From IMG/VR virus record IMGVR_UViG_3300049893_001700, positions 1 to 21,545 of that record: DNA of 21,545 bases; one strand, 5' to 3'. Positions 21,194 through 21,545 of the stretch are shown here, piece after piece; within the stretch, counting starts at the first letter, position 1, and each line of letters begins with the position of its first letter. Source of the stretch: a virus. The translations under genes and the position numbers were made by a program. The notes beneath the pieces were generated by a model, which did not search any database, was not told where the DNA came from, and worked only from the letters and a program-made list of their open reading frames with translations.

Positions 21194-21545
21194 ATATACT
21201 GGGGACGACGTTTCGTGACAGGACGACTCTGAGCGGCATAGACTTCCATGATCTTCTCGGGGTCAAACTCCCAGTATGCGAGGAGCGTTGACATGATATC
21301 GTCATCATGAAACCCACGGGCAGCCCCCGCCCCCTGTTGCGTTGCTTCATTCGTCCACATGAATGACTTCATCTCTTCAATGGTTTTCCTATCGTAGATC
21401 TTTACTTGTCGGTTACGCAGTAGCTTCTGGAAGTGGGCAATGAGTTGCGACTTTGTTTCCCACGAAGTGCGGAATCCAAGCTTCTCCGTTTCAATGTCAG
21501 TCTTATACTCAAGCTGTTTACGACGGTACACCCGAAGGTCACGTA
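21190..21545 (-). CDS. terL: Terminase large subunit, C-terminal nuclease end (partial)
   Basis: The frame is open to the right edge; 117 residues are visible and the ATPase domain lies outside. The visible part ends the RNase H-like nuclease that cuts concatemeric DNA at packaging. It has LGFRTSWETKSQLIAHFQKLLRN, where the nuclease's late helix is expected, then VKIYDRKTIEEMKSFMW, and GFHDDDIMSTLLAYW with the conserved final metal-binding acidic residues (HDD). A basic tail (SRPVTKRRPQYI) follows. It is followed by the small genes and the portal, the standard order. An internal GTG at 21529-21531 is not the true start, since the frame continues upstream of it. Confidence 0.87.
   Translation of the reverse strand, partial: RDLRVYRRKQLEYKTDIETEKLGFRTSWETKSQLIAHFQKLLRNRQVKIYDRKTIEEMKSFMWTNEATQQGAGAARGFHDDDIMSTLLAYWEFDPEKIMEVYAAQSRPVTKRRPQYI

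Noticed and set aside
1-21545. Recoded genetic code (TGA or TAG reassigned), as in some phages
   Set aside because: TGA, TAG and TAA each end clear genes at sensible junctions and no gene needs read-through.
1-21545. CRISPR arrays, tRNA genes, insertion sequences, integrase or att sites
   Set aside because: I saw no direct-repeat/spacer pattern, tRNA-like sequence, transposase or recombinase motif in the window.

Overview
The window is the left-reading half of a tailed double-stranded DNA phage (Caudoviricetes). It has about 26 genes, all on the minus strand, packed almost without gaps. The layout looks podovirus-like. There is a terminase end, portal, scaffold and HK97-type coat, then a connector, a propeller-like tail protein, a glycine-rich adhesin, three large probable internal/ejection proteins, and tail fibres. 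I see no tape measure, tail tube, sheath or baseplate. TAA, TAG and TGA all serve as stops, so the code is standard; the host cannot be named from the sequence.

Layout, read in the direction of transcription (high to low coordinates). (1) 21545-18758: C-terminus of the large terminase, three tiny basic or charged genes, the portal, and a 76-aa protein. (2) 18682-17117: scaffold and major capsid protein, behind a TATAAT-type promoter. (3) 17116-17043: a short gap with two long, mutually exclusive hairpins. (4) 17042-10129: a sugar cassette of a small coiled-coil protein, a GT4 glycosyltransferase, a GT-B-like transferase, two methyltransferases, a DUF4910-type aminopeptidase-fold protein, a NeuA-like cytidylyltransferase, a GT2 glycosyltransferase, a 47-aa protein and a NeuB-type nonulosonate synthase. 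(5) 10091-6328: behind another promoter, the connector, tail protein and glycine-rich adhesin. (6) 6301-1: behind a further promoter, three internal virion protein candidates, a coiled-coil tail fibre, and the start of a repeat-containing fibre that runs off the window.

The most unusual part is the glycan cassette set between the capsid gene and the head-tail connector. It joins synthesis and activation of a sialic-acid-like (nonulosonic) sugar to two or three glycosyltransferases and two methyltransferases, and its genes overlap by 1 to 80 nt. My inference is that it builds or modifies a methylated acidic glycan on the virion (for example the glycine-rich adhesin) or on the host surface. The sugar and target cannot be read from sequence.

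Expression signals are also unusual. Of 25 assigned starts only two have a Shine-Dalgarno-like sequence. Four sites share ATGNTATAATT (extended -10); two of them carry an identical 14-mer and a TTGAC(A/T) box only 13 nt upstream, and three lie so close to the first ATG that the mRNA would be leaderless or nearly so. Many junctions are stop-N-ATG or ATGA, which points to termination-reinitiation.
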